Made by a program: the position numbers and the translations under genes. Positions 11,447 through 21,624 of a DNA stretch of 64,000 nucleotides are shown piece by piece. How positions within the stretch are numbered: position 1 is the stretch's first letter; each line of letters starts with the position of its first letter. The notes beneath the pieces were generated by a model. That model searched no databases. It had not been told where the DNA came from and saw nothing but the letters and a program-made list of their open reading frames with translations. The stretch lies in contig CM030714.1 of NCBI GenBank assembly GCA_017979445.1, positions 19,909,405 to 19,973,404 of the forward strand, written 5' to 3'. The stretch is from Akebia trifoliata. Lineage: Eukaryota > Streptophyta > Magnoliopsida > Ranunculales > Lardizabalaceae.

Positions 11447-13470
11447 TTCCATGCTATTCTAATTGATTGATCATCATTGCTCTTTGTTTCACTTCCCAGA
11501 TTGATTGCTATTAGATATGCCATGATCTTGATTATTATACACTTTGATGTGTGTGTGTCTTGATGTGGATCTTGATGCTATGAAATTTCTAATATCCATA
11601 TTTTAATGGTGTGATCAGGCCCATGGGCCCATTTGTTTGAAAAAGGCCCCGGACACACCCCACCCTGTATTGCACATACTACATGCACGTTTACTGCTTT
11701 GCACGCTTGTACGTCCCATATAGCCAGTGGCCGGTCTCTTCGGAAATGTGACGTCATTCATGAAAATCACAACTCCAGTCACGTACCTTAGGGTATATCA
11801 AATTGGAGCATCAGTACCGTCTGATCAGGTGACTCTGAAAGGTATATCGATGCACCCAGGCTAGAGCGACCTGAGCCTTTGACCTATTGTAAGCCACACA
11901 GTCACATTTTCCGTTTGCTAATGTAGTACTAGTACGTGGTCAGTCCCTTGTGGGATGTCAAACTATTTATGAAAGCTACAACTTTTGACTCGTACCTATA
12001 GAAATATCAAGGATAATCCAAGTACATCAATTGCACTTCTTGGTCAAAATTGGTGCCTAAGTGAGATCCTGCCCTGCTGTACCCTACTGTACGAGGGGGA
12101 TAGACTACGTCTATTTTAGACGAGAGGTATTTAAGTGGGCCCTTGCTCAGCATCGCGCGCCACCTCTCAACTGGGGATCAAACTAACTGTTTTTTACTTC
12201 AGAGAAGTGAGTTGGAGTTTTAGATTATCACCTATACGGTATATCAAACCAAGTCACCACGTACCATCCGATTGAGTATGCTCGAGAGGTATATAGGTGT
12301 ACTTGGGCAAGGGTGGCCAGATAAAAATGCATTGTAAGTAGTAAGCCTAAAGTCTAGAAACCTCCCTCATAGGACACGACCCGAACTTATCGAGGGTGTT
12401 CCAGGGTTGTTTATTGAATGGGACCTTGTGAATAATGAATGTCTATGAATGATGAATGTATGTGAATGATGATATCAAAATGTATGTGAATGTACGGTTT
12501 TGTCATCAAGGATCAAATCTTTTTGTTTAAACCCGATTTGAAACTACTGTATGACTGGGTGCACCGACCCAATAAAGAATCCATTCAAAATGTAGCAATA
12601 ATTCATAATGACCCAGTCCATCTCGATCCAACGATCATGATGGGCCGGGCCATTTTTGCGTGAAATTTGAAAAATTACTAAAATATGTTTTTCTAAAGGA
12701 AAAAATTATTTAAATCAGGTATTTAATAATTCAGTAAGATTATTTTTCCTTTTGAAATGATCATTGCATAAATGAATTATTTAATGGCTTGGTGCACAAA
12801 ATTCAATAAAATCTTAAGGTTCATTTAAAATGTTATCAAGGGGATAACACTGGAATTGATCAAATTCACATTTGATAGTGTCTCAAGGTTATCATTGCAC
12901 TTAAGATCAATTGTTCATCTTTTGTTAGGGTTACTAGTCCGGTCAATTGGAACAAACATCAACGCCAAATCAATCTTTTAGAATATCTCAATATTTCCCA
13001 ATTATTCCTTGAAGGTCACAATGTTTCAGTCTTGCCGGTTATAAGCAATGTCTCGAGTCCTCAGTCCATAATCAAGTCCGTTGTAGTTACTTGTCTTGAG
13101 TTTTCATGAGTCATTTGGGTTAGCTCGAGTCCATTTTTTTTATCAATCCAACAAGGTCATGTTTTCTTTAGATTGAGTCAACTCTTTTCTGTTGAGTCAG
13201 GTTAATTTGTCAAGTTTATAGAGGTATCTATCGCCCCATTTGAATAAATGAAATTTTTTAATACCTCGAGCGCATTAACAAATTAACCAATAATCTAACT
13301 TCAAGGATAGATTTCTTTCGTGATCAAGAAAGATAAAAATCGGGCTCAACTATTAATCAAGAAAGCAAATGTCATTGATCTCGGAACAGAAAATAATTCC
13401 TAAAGAGATTCAAATAGAAACCATCCTATCCCTAGAGGAACACAAGGGGATAATGAATTTTCTCAGAAAT
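11447..13470 (+). other. Internal region of element A-C, no coding recognised
   Basis: No gag motifs found in any frame. The part 11600-12450 is the reverse-complement counterpart of about 40850-41700, including the GGCCCATGGGCCCATTTGTT palindrome near 11619 and the AGACTACGTCTAT tract near 12103, so it is a conserved internal segment of family 1. From about 12500 on the sequence is AT-rich with no feature I recognise. Confidence 0.6.
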
Positions 13471-13477
13471 TTTAAAA

Positions 13478-13670
13478 GACTTGTTCGTGTGGGCCTATGA
13501 GGATATGTTAGGTGCAAGCTAGGGTGTTGTCTGACACAAAATAGATACTGGCTTGAGAAAATGAGATCAAGGAAGATGTTACAAAATGTATCAGTGCTAC
13601 ACTTCTCAAAATGGTAGAGCTCCCAGAATAGATTACCATTCTCAGACTAATGAAACAGTTGAAGCGGTAA
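13478..13670 (+). pseudogene. Gypsy pol pre-RT remnant
   Basis: Translates from 13478 as DLFVWAYEDMLGAS, the conserved pre-RT motif of Ty3/gypsy pol, followed after stops by HKIDTGL. It then jumps almost directly to integrase at 13671, so RT and RNase H, normally over 1.5 kb, are deleted here. Two stops within 20 codons show it is dead. Confidence 0.72.
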
Positions 13671-14330
13671 TTGATATCTGATAACGGGTCACACTTCAAA
13701 GCCGAGATTATTACTCTATGTTTAAGGTTTAAGATCCGACATCATCTATTTACCGTCTTCAGATTAATGGAAAGGTTGAAGCAGCCAATAAAATATCTCA
13801 AAACAATCATCAAGAAAATGGGTCAATCACACCAAGATTGGTTAGAGAAGTCACCATTTGCGCTATGGACATATCACACTTCAATTCGATCCTCTACTGG
13901 AGCTACTCCCTATTCCTTAGTGTATGGCATGGAAGCAATCTTACGAGTTGAAATGAAAATTCCGTCTCTCAGGGTCTTGTTGGAAAGTCAGTTGTCCGAA
14001 GCAAATTGGTTTCGTCAACGGTATGAAGAATTAAATCTGATCGAAGAAAAATGATTAAGAGTTTTGTACCACGTGCAGGCTTATCAAAGAAGAATCACCC
14101 GTGCGTTTGACAAAAAGATCAAGGCCCGTCACTTACAAGTTGAGGATTTAGTACTCAAGGATAATCGAGTACCTATCTTTGACCCTAGAGGGAAGTTCAA
14201 ACCAAATTGGGGAAGCCCGTTCATCATCCAGAAAATATTACCAGGAAAAGTTGTCAGGCTTTAAGATCATGATGGAATCGAATTACCAGAACCAACCAAC
14301 CTTGACCAGATCAAGTGGTACTACATTTAA
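13671..14330 (+). pseudogene. Gypsy integrase C-terminal part, inactivated
   Basis: Starts with the second catalytic aspartate block (ISDNGSHF), continues through SHQDWLEKSPFALWTYHTSI, STGATPYSLVYGMEA and EIPSLRVLLE-like blocks, an LIEEK helix, an AYQRRITRAFDKKIKARHLQ block, the GKFKPNWGSPFII block and ends with LPEPTNLDQIKWYY. These are consecutive parts of a plant gypsy integrase. Breaks: a TGA stop at 14052-14054 and a TAA at 14262-14264, both in the same frame; and between about 13755 and 13795 the correct frame is +1 (NGKVEAANK, with the catalytic glutamate), so two compensating frameshifts bracket that site. Confidence 0.87.
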
Positions 14331-14856
14331 GGAGGCCATCTTTGGTCGAATCAATTTTCGGTTACCCAGTTCAAAAGTTCAATATCTCCTTTTTCAGCCC
14401 TTTGTAGCCTTTTTCAAAAAATAAAGTTAAAAAAAAAATCTTTTTATTTCTCAGCCCGATCACTTAACCCAGAGGAGGGAAAAATTCGAACTACGTTTTG
14501 GTCTAATCCCAAAATTCTTGGGTACGTAGGCAACCTAAGAAGTTACTTCAGGCCCAACCACATCAAAATAAAAAATTTTATTTCCCCACACAAAAAATTA
14601 AAGAAAAAATCAAAAGAAAAAAAGAAATATCTTCAAAATGGGGAAGAAAATTCAAAGCAAAATAAAAGAATGCCACACAAGGGGCATTCGGATTTTTGAG
14701 CCTCAAAATCCCTTTCTTTTTATACCTAGTCCTAAGCTTACCCATGAAAGTCCTCCTAAATACCATGCGAAAAGGTAAGAAAGGTAGTAAAACATGATCA
14801 GACAGTAACTCCAGAAGTTTAGAAAGGAAGAAAAGAAAAAAAAAAAAAAGAAAGAG
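14331..14856 (+). other. Post-integrase non-coding segment
   Basis: Holds the CCCAAAATTCTTGGGTACGTAGGCA-type tract that commonly follows integrase in plant Tat/Ogre-like elements (near 14508-14531; written here only in part) and A-rich sequence. A 62-codon minus-strand frame here has no recognisable motif. Confidence 0.45.
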
Positions 14857-15085
14857 AGCTTGCTAGGTTGAAAATCTTAAAAGGGCAACTTAGGCAAAAA
14901 TTAAAGCAAGCTCGCAAGGTTGAAAATCTGAAAGGGCGATCTTGACAACAATCAGAGCAAAGAAAAAAAGAAAAAGTTCGCTAGATCGAAAACCTGAAAA
15001 GGCGATGTAGGCAAAAGCTAGAACATGCTCGCTAGATCGAAAACCTGAAAAGGTGATCTAGGCAAAAGTTAGAGCAACAAAGAAA
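14857..15085 (+). repeat. Tandem repeat, ~65-bp unit, about 4 copies
   Basis: Each copy has the sequence GCTCGCTAGATCGAAAACCT followed by GAAAAGG and GATCTAGGCAAAA with small changes (starts near 14859, 14910, 14970, 15028). The same unit appears reverse-complemented at the very end of the window (about 63945-64000) in the other family-1 element. Confidence 0.8.
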
Positions 15086-15709
15086 AATAGAAGAAAATCT
15101 CAGGAGGTTCGAGCCGAGACATTTGAAGTCAGAATAATTAAGTTCAACACTTAGCTTAAACCAGGCAGAGACTCAAAAGCCACAAGTATCTTGTCTACGA
15201 TGGATCTGAAAATTTTCTACTTCTCTAAGTGAACCAAGGGGGAGAAGGGTGAATTCTATTATGAGTGTCAAAAGGAAATATTTTGTTCTCTTGAGCCTGA
15301 CTCAAAATCTTTAATAAAATTAATCAAAATTAAAAGTTGGATCTTTATTGCACTTATGATAATCAAATATTTCAAACCTTCATACAAGGGACAGTTTCTT
15401 TCTTCTTTAATATGTAGTTTTTCCCGCTTATACTAGGGGCATTTTTTATTACATGATGTGTTCAATTATCTCCAATGCCATGTTTCCTGTCAAACTAGGG
15501 GCATTTTATTTTTAAGGTTGAGCAATATTAATCCTAAAAGATAAAAGGAATTCCAAACTTAAGGTTACCCTCTTGATAATAATTTTTCAAAAACCCTTAA
15601 AGTTCAAAAGAAATAAAAACTCAGGTTTTAAATTCATAAAACTTTTGAAAAAAAAAACCTTGCGGGTCAAACAAAAGCATTCCTGATCTCATATTTTGAT
15701 TTTTGCCCA

Positions 15710-15965
15710 AAGAATAATTCATTTACCTAAAGTAGGAGATAGGGCATTCTTTCGTTCCCAGATTCATTAATCCTTTTTCAAATCTATTCATTCCTAGATT
15801 CAATCATTCTCTTCCAGATTCATTATCTTCCAGATTTATTTTTAATCATTCGTTCCCTGATTCAATCGTTATTCTCTAGATTCATTTTCAATCTCATCCA
15901 GATTCATTTTAATCATTCTTCTCCAGATTCATTCATTCTTTACCAAAATTCATTCATTCCTCAGC
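15710..15965 (+). repeat. Degenerate ATTCATTC/CCAGATTCATT repeat
   Basis: Short motifs CCAGATTCAT and ATTCATTC recur irregularly about ten times. The reverse-complement counterpart is at 63155-63310 in the minus-strand element, so it is an inherited part of the 3' internal region. Confidence 0.7.
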
Positions 15966-16000
15966 TAGTTTTGTTTAGTTACCGTCAAGAGTTATCTTAG

Positions 16001-16345
16001 ATTTTGCTCAGTTGCCGCTAAGGGTTAACTTGGATTTTGCTTAGATATCGTCAAGGGTTAACTTGGATTTTGCTCAGTTGCCGCCAAGGGTTATCTTGGA
16101 TTTTGCTCAGATATCGCCAAGGGTTAACTTGGATTTTGCTCAGTTGTCGCCAATGGTTATCTTGGATTTTGCTCAGATGCCGCCAAGGGTTAACTTGGAT
16201 TTTGCTCAGTTGCCGCCAAGGGTTAATTTGGATTTTGCTCAATTGCCGCTAAGGGTTATCTTGGATTTTGCTCAGATGCTGCCAAGGGTTAACTTGGATT
16301 TTGCTCAGATGCCGCCGAGGGTTTTCTCGGATTTTGCTAGTTTAT
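16001..16345 (+). repeat. 33-bp tandem array, about 10 units
   Basis: The unit is gccgccaagggttaacttgg plus attttgctcagtt (33 bp). As the period is a multiple of three, reading frames stay open across the whole array in several frames (16037-16252 and 16063-16365 plus strand, 16051-16242 minus strand). These repetitive peptides are by-products; no start context or homology supports a gene. A homologous array is at 62640-63150 on the other strand. Confidence 0.92.
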
Positions 16346-17445
16346 TACTCTTTCACCCTGAGTAGGTAAAGTAGAACTCCTAGAAAACAGTTCATTACTC
16401 TTTTACTCCGAGTAGGTAGAGTAGAACTTCCCAAAAAAAAAAAATTAATTCATCACTCTTTCACCCCGAGCAGGTAGAGTAGAACTTTCCAAAAAAAAAT
16501 TGGTTCATTACTTTTTCACCCTGGGTAGGTAGAGTAGGACTCCCAAAAAACTTAGTTCATTACTCTTTCACTCAAAGTAGGTAGAGTAGAACTTCCCAAA
16601 AAAAAATTAGTTCATTACTCTTTCACCTCGAGCAGGTAGAGTAGAACTTCCCAAAAAAATTAGTTCATTACTCTTTTACCTTGGGTAGGTAGAGTAGGAC
16701 TCTCAAAAAATTAGTTCATTACTCTTTCACCCTGGGCAGGTAGAATAGAACTTCCAAAAAAAAAAAATTAGTTCATTACTCTTTCACCCTGGGTAGGTAG
16801 AGTAGGACTTCAAAAAAAAATTAGTTCATTACTCTTTCACTCCGAATAGGTAGAGTAGAACTTCCCAAAAGACTTTGTTCATTACTCTTTCACCCTGAGC
16901 AGGTAGAGTAGAACTTCCCAAAAAAGATTAGTTCATTACTCTTTTACTTTGAGCAGGTAGAGTAGGACTCCCAAAAAAATTAGTTCATTACTCTTTTACT
17001 CTGAGTAGGTAGAGTAGAACTTCCCAAAAAGAAATTAGTTCATTAATCTTCCACCCTGGGCAGGTAGAGTAGGACTCCCAAAAAAATCAGTTCATTACTT
17101 TTTCATTCCAAGTAGGTAGAGTAAAACTTTCCAAAAAACAATTAGTTCATTACTCTTTCACCATGGGCAGATAGAGTAAGACTCCCAAAAAAATTAGTTC
17201 ATTACTCTTTCACTCCGAGTAGGTAGAGTAGAACTTCTCAAAAAAATTAGTTCATTACTCTTTCACCTTGAGCAGGTAGAGTAGGACTCCCAAATGGCTT
17301 AATTTATTACTCTTTCACTTCGAGTAAGTATAGTAGAACTTTCCAAAAAAATTAGTTCATTACTCTTTCACCCTGGGTAGTTAGAGTAGAACTTCCCAAA
17401 AAGCTAAGTTCATTACTCTTTCACTCAGGATAGGTAGAGTAGGAC
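16346..17445 (+). repeat. ~55-60-bp tandem array, about 19 units
   Basis: Each unit contains TTCATTACTCTTTCACCCTG, then AGTAGGTAGAGTAGAACTTCCC and an A-run of variable length followed by TTAGT. Two unit types alternate loosely, one with AGTAGAACTTCCC and one with AGTAGGACTCCC. The array ends about 430 bp before the 3' LTR. The minus-strand element has the equivalent array at 61440-62640. Confidence 0.92.
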
Positions 17446-17859
17446 AGTCAACTTTTGCTCGAATTTTTTTTAAATCTTATTTTTCTTTGTTCAAAGTCAA
17501 ATTTTTTCTCAGGTTTTGCCCAAATTTCAAGTTTTACTTAGTCACCTTACTCAGTTTTTTCATGAATGCGTAAAATAGAAGCGCACTTTTCCAAAATTGG
17601 CATCACACCAATGCACACACGTGTACTTTTGTATTAGTCAGGGATAATTTTTTAAAATTCAAGGATCTGACACCGCCAATGAGAGCTCGCGCTCAAGGAC
17701 CTGATATTTTTTTAGTTCGGGGAGAGTTTTACCCTCAAGTATCCGAATGCCTCGACGAATTGCTAAATCAAGCTGCAAAATGAACTGTCACTAGCTTTGG
17801 CATTCGGATATCGTACTATCTACCAAAATAGTTTACTATCTAGTTTACTTCAACCCTCT
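17446..17859 (+). other. Non-coding 3' internal spacer
   Basis: Unique-looking internal sequence between the array and the purine tract, conserved as reverse complement at about 61100-61440. No gene seen. Confidence 0.6.
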
Positions 17860-17875
17860 GTCAAAGAGGGGCATC
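17860..17875 (+). other. Polypurine-tract-like site before 3' LTR
   Basis: aaagaggggcatc precedes the LTR start TGTAGACACC directly. The same purine tract precedes the LTR at 61088 (minus strand) and a close variant (gaagggcagc) precedes the LTR at 45641. Its position and G-rich purine run fit the plus-strand primer of reverse transcription. Confidence 0.7.
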
Positions 17876-19681
17876 TGTAGACACCCCATTTTTGCATTCG
17901 CCTGATTAATCAACTCGTCAACCCGATCGCAACGATTCCCAATGACGGATAATCATTCTAATGCTTATTTTGTTACCAGATATGTTTTAGAAATCTGGAT
18001 GAGGTGTCTCAAACTAACAAAACTATAGAAACCACATTACGCTAGGAAAATATAACCTCAATAACATAGAAATCATCATCTTGCAGATAAAAAGAAACTT
18101 TACGATAAAAATCACTGAAAAATGACCAAATTATCGAAATAATACCCCTAACCTCAAAATGTCCTTCAAGCCTACGTTACGTTTAGAAAAATCCATTCAA
18201 ACACATAAAACAACAAATCGAAACTAAATAAATCATTTCGCCAATTTTCACAAAATTCAACAAAATTACAAAAATGCCTTTCATAAAGTTCACGATCATT
18301 TCGAACAAAAAATTTCATAAATGATACAAACTAATATTCTCATTGAATTCATTATAAAAAATCTATTTTAAAACATCCTAGAACATCAAAAACTGACTTA
18401 AAACGCAAAAAATCCTCTCCGAGGGTAAAATGATAATTTTACAATTTTAATAATTAAAAATTCTGAATTAAAACATTAATTAAGGTATAGTGAAATCCTA
18501 ATTGAAATTAAAGTAAATCAAGTAAGACTAAAGTTAAAATCTTAAAAGTCAATCAAGTAAGACTAAAATCAAGATCTTAAAGTCAATCAATTAAGACTAA
18601 AGTCAAGAAATTAAAGTCAATCAAGTAAGACTAAAGTCAAGATCTTAAAGTCAATCAAATAAGACTAAAGTCAAGAAATTAAAGTCAATCAAGTAAGACT
18701 AAAGTCAATCTTAAAGTCAATCAAGTAAGACTAAAGTCAAGATCTTAACATCAATCAAGTAATATCAAAGTCAAGATATTAAAGTTAATGAAGTAAGACT
18801 AAGGTCAAAATCTTAAAGTCAACCAAATAAGACTAAAGTCAAAATCTTAAAGTCAATCAAGTGAGACTAAAAGTCAAAATCCTAATAGAATTCTAATTAA
18901 ATAATAACTCTATTTAAAATAATCCTAATTAAATAATAACTCTATTTAAAACAATTCTAATTAAAGTATAACTCTACCTAAAATAATTCTAATTAAAATA
19001 TAACTCTAACTAAAGAAATTATAATTAAACACTAATTCTATCTAAACAAATACTTAAAAAATCTATAAATAAGGGTCCTCACAACTTATTTTCGTATGAA
19101 AAAATAAACCCTAGAAAAAGTAGGTCAAGAAGCCTCCCCAACCTCCCAAAACCCTAATTTTGAAGTCCTAACTCCTTACCTAACATCCATACCTCAACTT
19201 TAGCTCAAAAAATACTCAAAAACCCTTCTAAAATACTTTAGAATCCATAAAAAAAAAATCAGAAAACTCACAGATCCAAGAAAAATATACCTCAACTTGG
19301 AGATTCGAAATCAGATCCGACAAGAGAACGAAGTGAGGAATACTGTACAAGGAGTTGTTCTATCAAATCTGAGGGAACAAAACCATTGCATTCAGAAAAG
19401 GTAACTATTTTTATTTATTTTCATTATTATTTAGGTCTTGTTAGCAATGTAGTTTTATTTGAGAATTAGTAGAGATCGACGTTTGCCGGGCGGGGTTGGT
19501 GCCTAACACTTTCCAACCCCGTAATTTGATCCCCGAACTCAATTATTTTTTAAGTAGATTAGTTGTTTTTATCTGTTCAGAGTCGATATTCTGTTCCTAG
19601 ACCGTAATAACTAGGTGGCGACTCCCAAACCTCAAAAATCAAAAGTGGATCCGTACACCCCGCGGATCGAGGGCGCTTTCA
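17876..19681 (+). mobile_element. Family-1 3' LTR (C)
   Basis: Starts TGTAGACACCCC, ends GAGGGCGCTTTCA. It is longer than LTR A because its internal minisatellite (about 18500-18870) has more copies. A TATAAATA box lies near 19060-19067, as in A. It carries a perfect LTR stem-loop at 19491-19521. No target duplication is found with the left end of element A-C. Confidence 0.9.
19491..19521 (+). other. LTR stem-loop, copy in C
   Basis: Arms CGGGGTTGG and CCAACCCCG (9 bp, perfect) close the 13-nt loop TGCCTAACACTTT. About 160 nt before the LTR end, in what should be the R-U5 part of the transcript. Confidence 0.75.
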
Positions 19682-19862
19682 TGTACTCTGAAACTAAGGT
19701 CAACCAATTAGATCCCTAAGGAAGAGGTGGTGCACGATGTTCTCGTAATAGCACTCTTAAATCACCTAATTTACTTAAATAGACGTAGTCTATTCCCTTC
19801 GTATCAACAAGGTAGGATCGTTTTTAGGCACCGACGTTGATCAAAAACTACAATTGGCGCCT
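19682..19862 (-). mobile_element. Inverted fragment of family-1 internal region
   Basis: Reverse complement of this stretch matches 12040-12210 block by block (for example TAGACTACGTCTATTTA and the CACCTCT tract), and in the same orientation it matches 41045-41235. It therefore comes from a minus-strand family-1 element and abuts the 3' LTR C exactly at its last base. Confidence 0.72.
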
Positions 19863-19899
19863 TTGAAATTTTTTTTTTTTTGAAATATTTTATTAGAAA

Positions 19900-20420
19900 A
19901 TGATTGAGTTCACTTGGTTTGTTAACATTATTGGGTCACATATGGATTCTAGACTCGGTTCAGGTCGAAATTGGATTGTGGACCCCATTCAAAATGGATA
20001 AGGGCCATGAACCTGATTTAGTATGGATTCGGGCCGTGGACCTGGTGGAATGGATACGATTCATAAACCCGATTTTAATGGATACGAGTCATGGACCCAG
20101 TTTAGTGTGAATTCGAGTCGTAGACCTGGTTTTGATAGATACGGGTCGTGGAGCCAATTTGGATGGATACGGGTAGTGGACCCATTTTGAATGGATACAG
20201 GTCGTGGATCGAGTTTAGTGTGGATTCAGGTCATGGACCCGGTTTGAATGGATATGGGTCATGGGCTCGATTTAAGTGGATGCGGGTCGTGGACCCGATT
20301 TGAATGGATAGGGTTCGTGGGCCCAATTCGAATGGATACGAGTCATGGACCCGATTTGAATAGATACAGGTTGTGGACCATGAGATTGATTTGATTTGAG
20401 TAAATCCACACATTTTTTTA
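19900..20420 (+). repeat. Degenerate ~30-bp tandem repeat (GGATACGGGTCGTGGACCCG type)
   Basis: About sixteen diverged copies of a unit with core GGATACGGGTCGTGGACC and a TTTGAAT spacer. The half GGGTC-GTG-GACCC is self-complementary, so single-stranded forms could fold. Short open frames on both strands are repeat by-products. Confidence 0.85.
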
Positions 20421-21604
20421 TGTTTATTTTTTTTTTTGTCTTTTTTAAAAATGGTCAATTTTTAAGGTACTAGATTGCACTTGTCCCCGAGTTTCGGTGT
20501 CGATTAGTTGGTGGGATGACTCCTCATGGTTGTATAGAGCGCAATGGGCCCGCTTGGGGTCCAAGGTCTCAAGCTATCTAAATTCCACCCGTCGACGGAT
20601 GATTTGCTTTTTTTCCCCTTTTTTTGAAATTATTTTCTTTAGGGTGGCATTGATGTTTAAACCACAAGTGGGAATCCTAGTCTATGTCCATTCCATGTTC
20701 CAGATTCATATTGGTCCGTGTTTAGAGAACATATGAAATTGTCATTGTTTTATCCATGCTTTTAGCACGGATGAGGCTGTCATTGTTTTATTCGTGCTTT
20801 AAGAACAAATGAGACATTCATTGTTCTATCCGTGCTTCAAGCATGGATGAAAGACATTTTTGTCTATCTGTGTTATGAACATGGACTAGAAAGAAATCCA
20901 GTTCATAGAATCTGGATTCTTGGCCCTTATTTTGAATATCCCCCACCAGTTGTTGTTTTCCTTGTCACTCACTCATTGTTTTTTTTTTTTTTGAATATTA
21001 TGTAATACACCCATTCCTCCCTTTTTACCTAAGGGGGAGGAAAAGGAGACTGAAAATAACCAACTAGCACCCTATAATACTCTTTACAAATATGCCTTCT
21101 TGGGCTTACAATTTGGGCTTCAAGGCCCGAAAACAATTTAAACAAATACAACTTTGTTCAGAGGCTGATATATTCTTGGACACTCGTATCCTAGATTTAT
21201 CTAATCAAGCACATGCATGCGACTAATAGATGGGTTTATAGTTACCCAATCTTCAAACCTCGATGCATACCAGAATACACACGTCGTTGGTTGGTGATTA
21301 GATTTGATATATTCTTCCCCAACATTTGAAATAACGTTCTCAAGCCGTAGAACAACTAGGCATTGGGGCTAGATATATTGAAGGTGGGGTAGCTTGTGCA
21401 ATGGGTTATGCTCGCAAGTACTTGTGCATTTGCTTAAAAAAAAATTCGAACCCCTTACAAACATGTAATGAACAAAAGTAAGTAAATATTACATGTTATG
21501 TGTAAAATAAAAAAACATAAACAACAAACAATGTTAGCTTGTAAATAAAAATATTTTGTATTTTTTTCAAAATGATCGAGTTGACACAAGGGTAAAACCT
21601 AGTC
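20421..21604 (-). other. Internal/leader side of minus-strand family-2 LTR, non-coding
   Basis: Lies on the leader side of the LTR at 21625-23672. No coding homology. It contains four loose copies of a ~48-bp unit with TCATTGTTTTATCCGTGCTT (about 20735-20885) and a small hairpin CTCCCTTTTTACCTAAGGGGGAG near 21027-21049 (partial pairing). Where the element ends on the left is unclear. Confidence 0.5.
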
Positions 21605-21622
21605 TCCCCAGCGAAGTCGCCA
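21605..21622 (-). other. Primer-binding site of family-2 element
   Basis: Minus strand reads TGGCGACTTCGCTGGGGA two bases after the LTR end. It resembles the family-1 site (TGGCGACTCCGCTGGGA), so both families use the same or a similar tRNA. It marks the LTR at 21625-23672 as a 5' LTR. Confidence 0.72.
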
Positions 21623-21624
21623 AC

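Larger units (their letters stand above)
5914..19681 (+). mobile_element. Family-1 LTR retrotransposon, two LTRs, mostly non-coding, interrupted
   Basis: Two direct LTRs (5914-7653 and 17876-19681) bracket an internal region with a primer-binding-site-like tract after the first and a purine tract before the second. The internal part keeps only a pre-RT scrap and a damaged integrase of Ty3/gypsy type; no gag, protease or RT core is seen, so it was non-autonomous or is heavily deleted. A minus-strand solo LTR of the same family sits inside (9731-11441). Flanking 5-mers (AGTAA left, TGTAC right) do not match, so the two ends may not derive from one clean insertion. Confidence 0.85.

Noticed and set aside
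5909..19686. Target-site duplication for element A-C
   Set aside because: Left flank AGTAA and right flank TGTAC do not match; shifting by one or two bases does not help.
20497..20736. 79-codon plus-strand frame
   Set aside because: No motif or similarity recognised; overlaps low-complexity T-runs.
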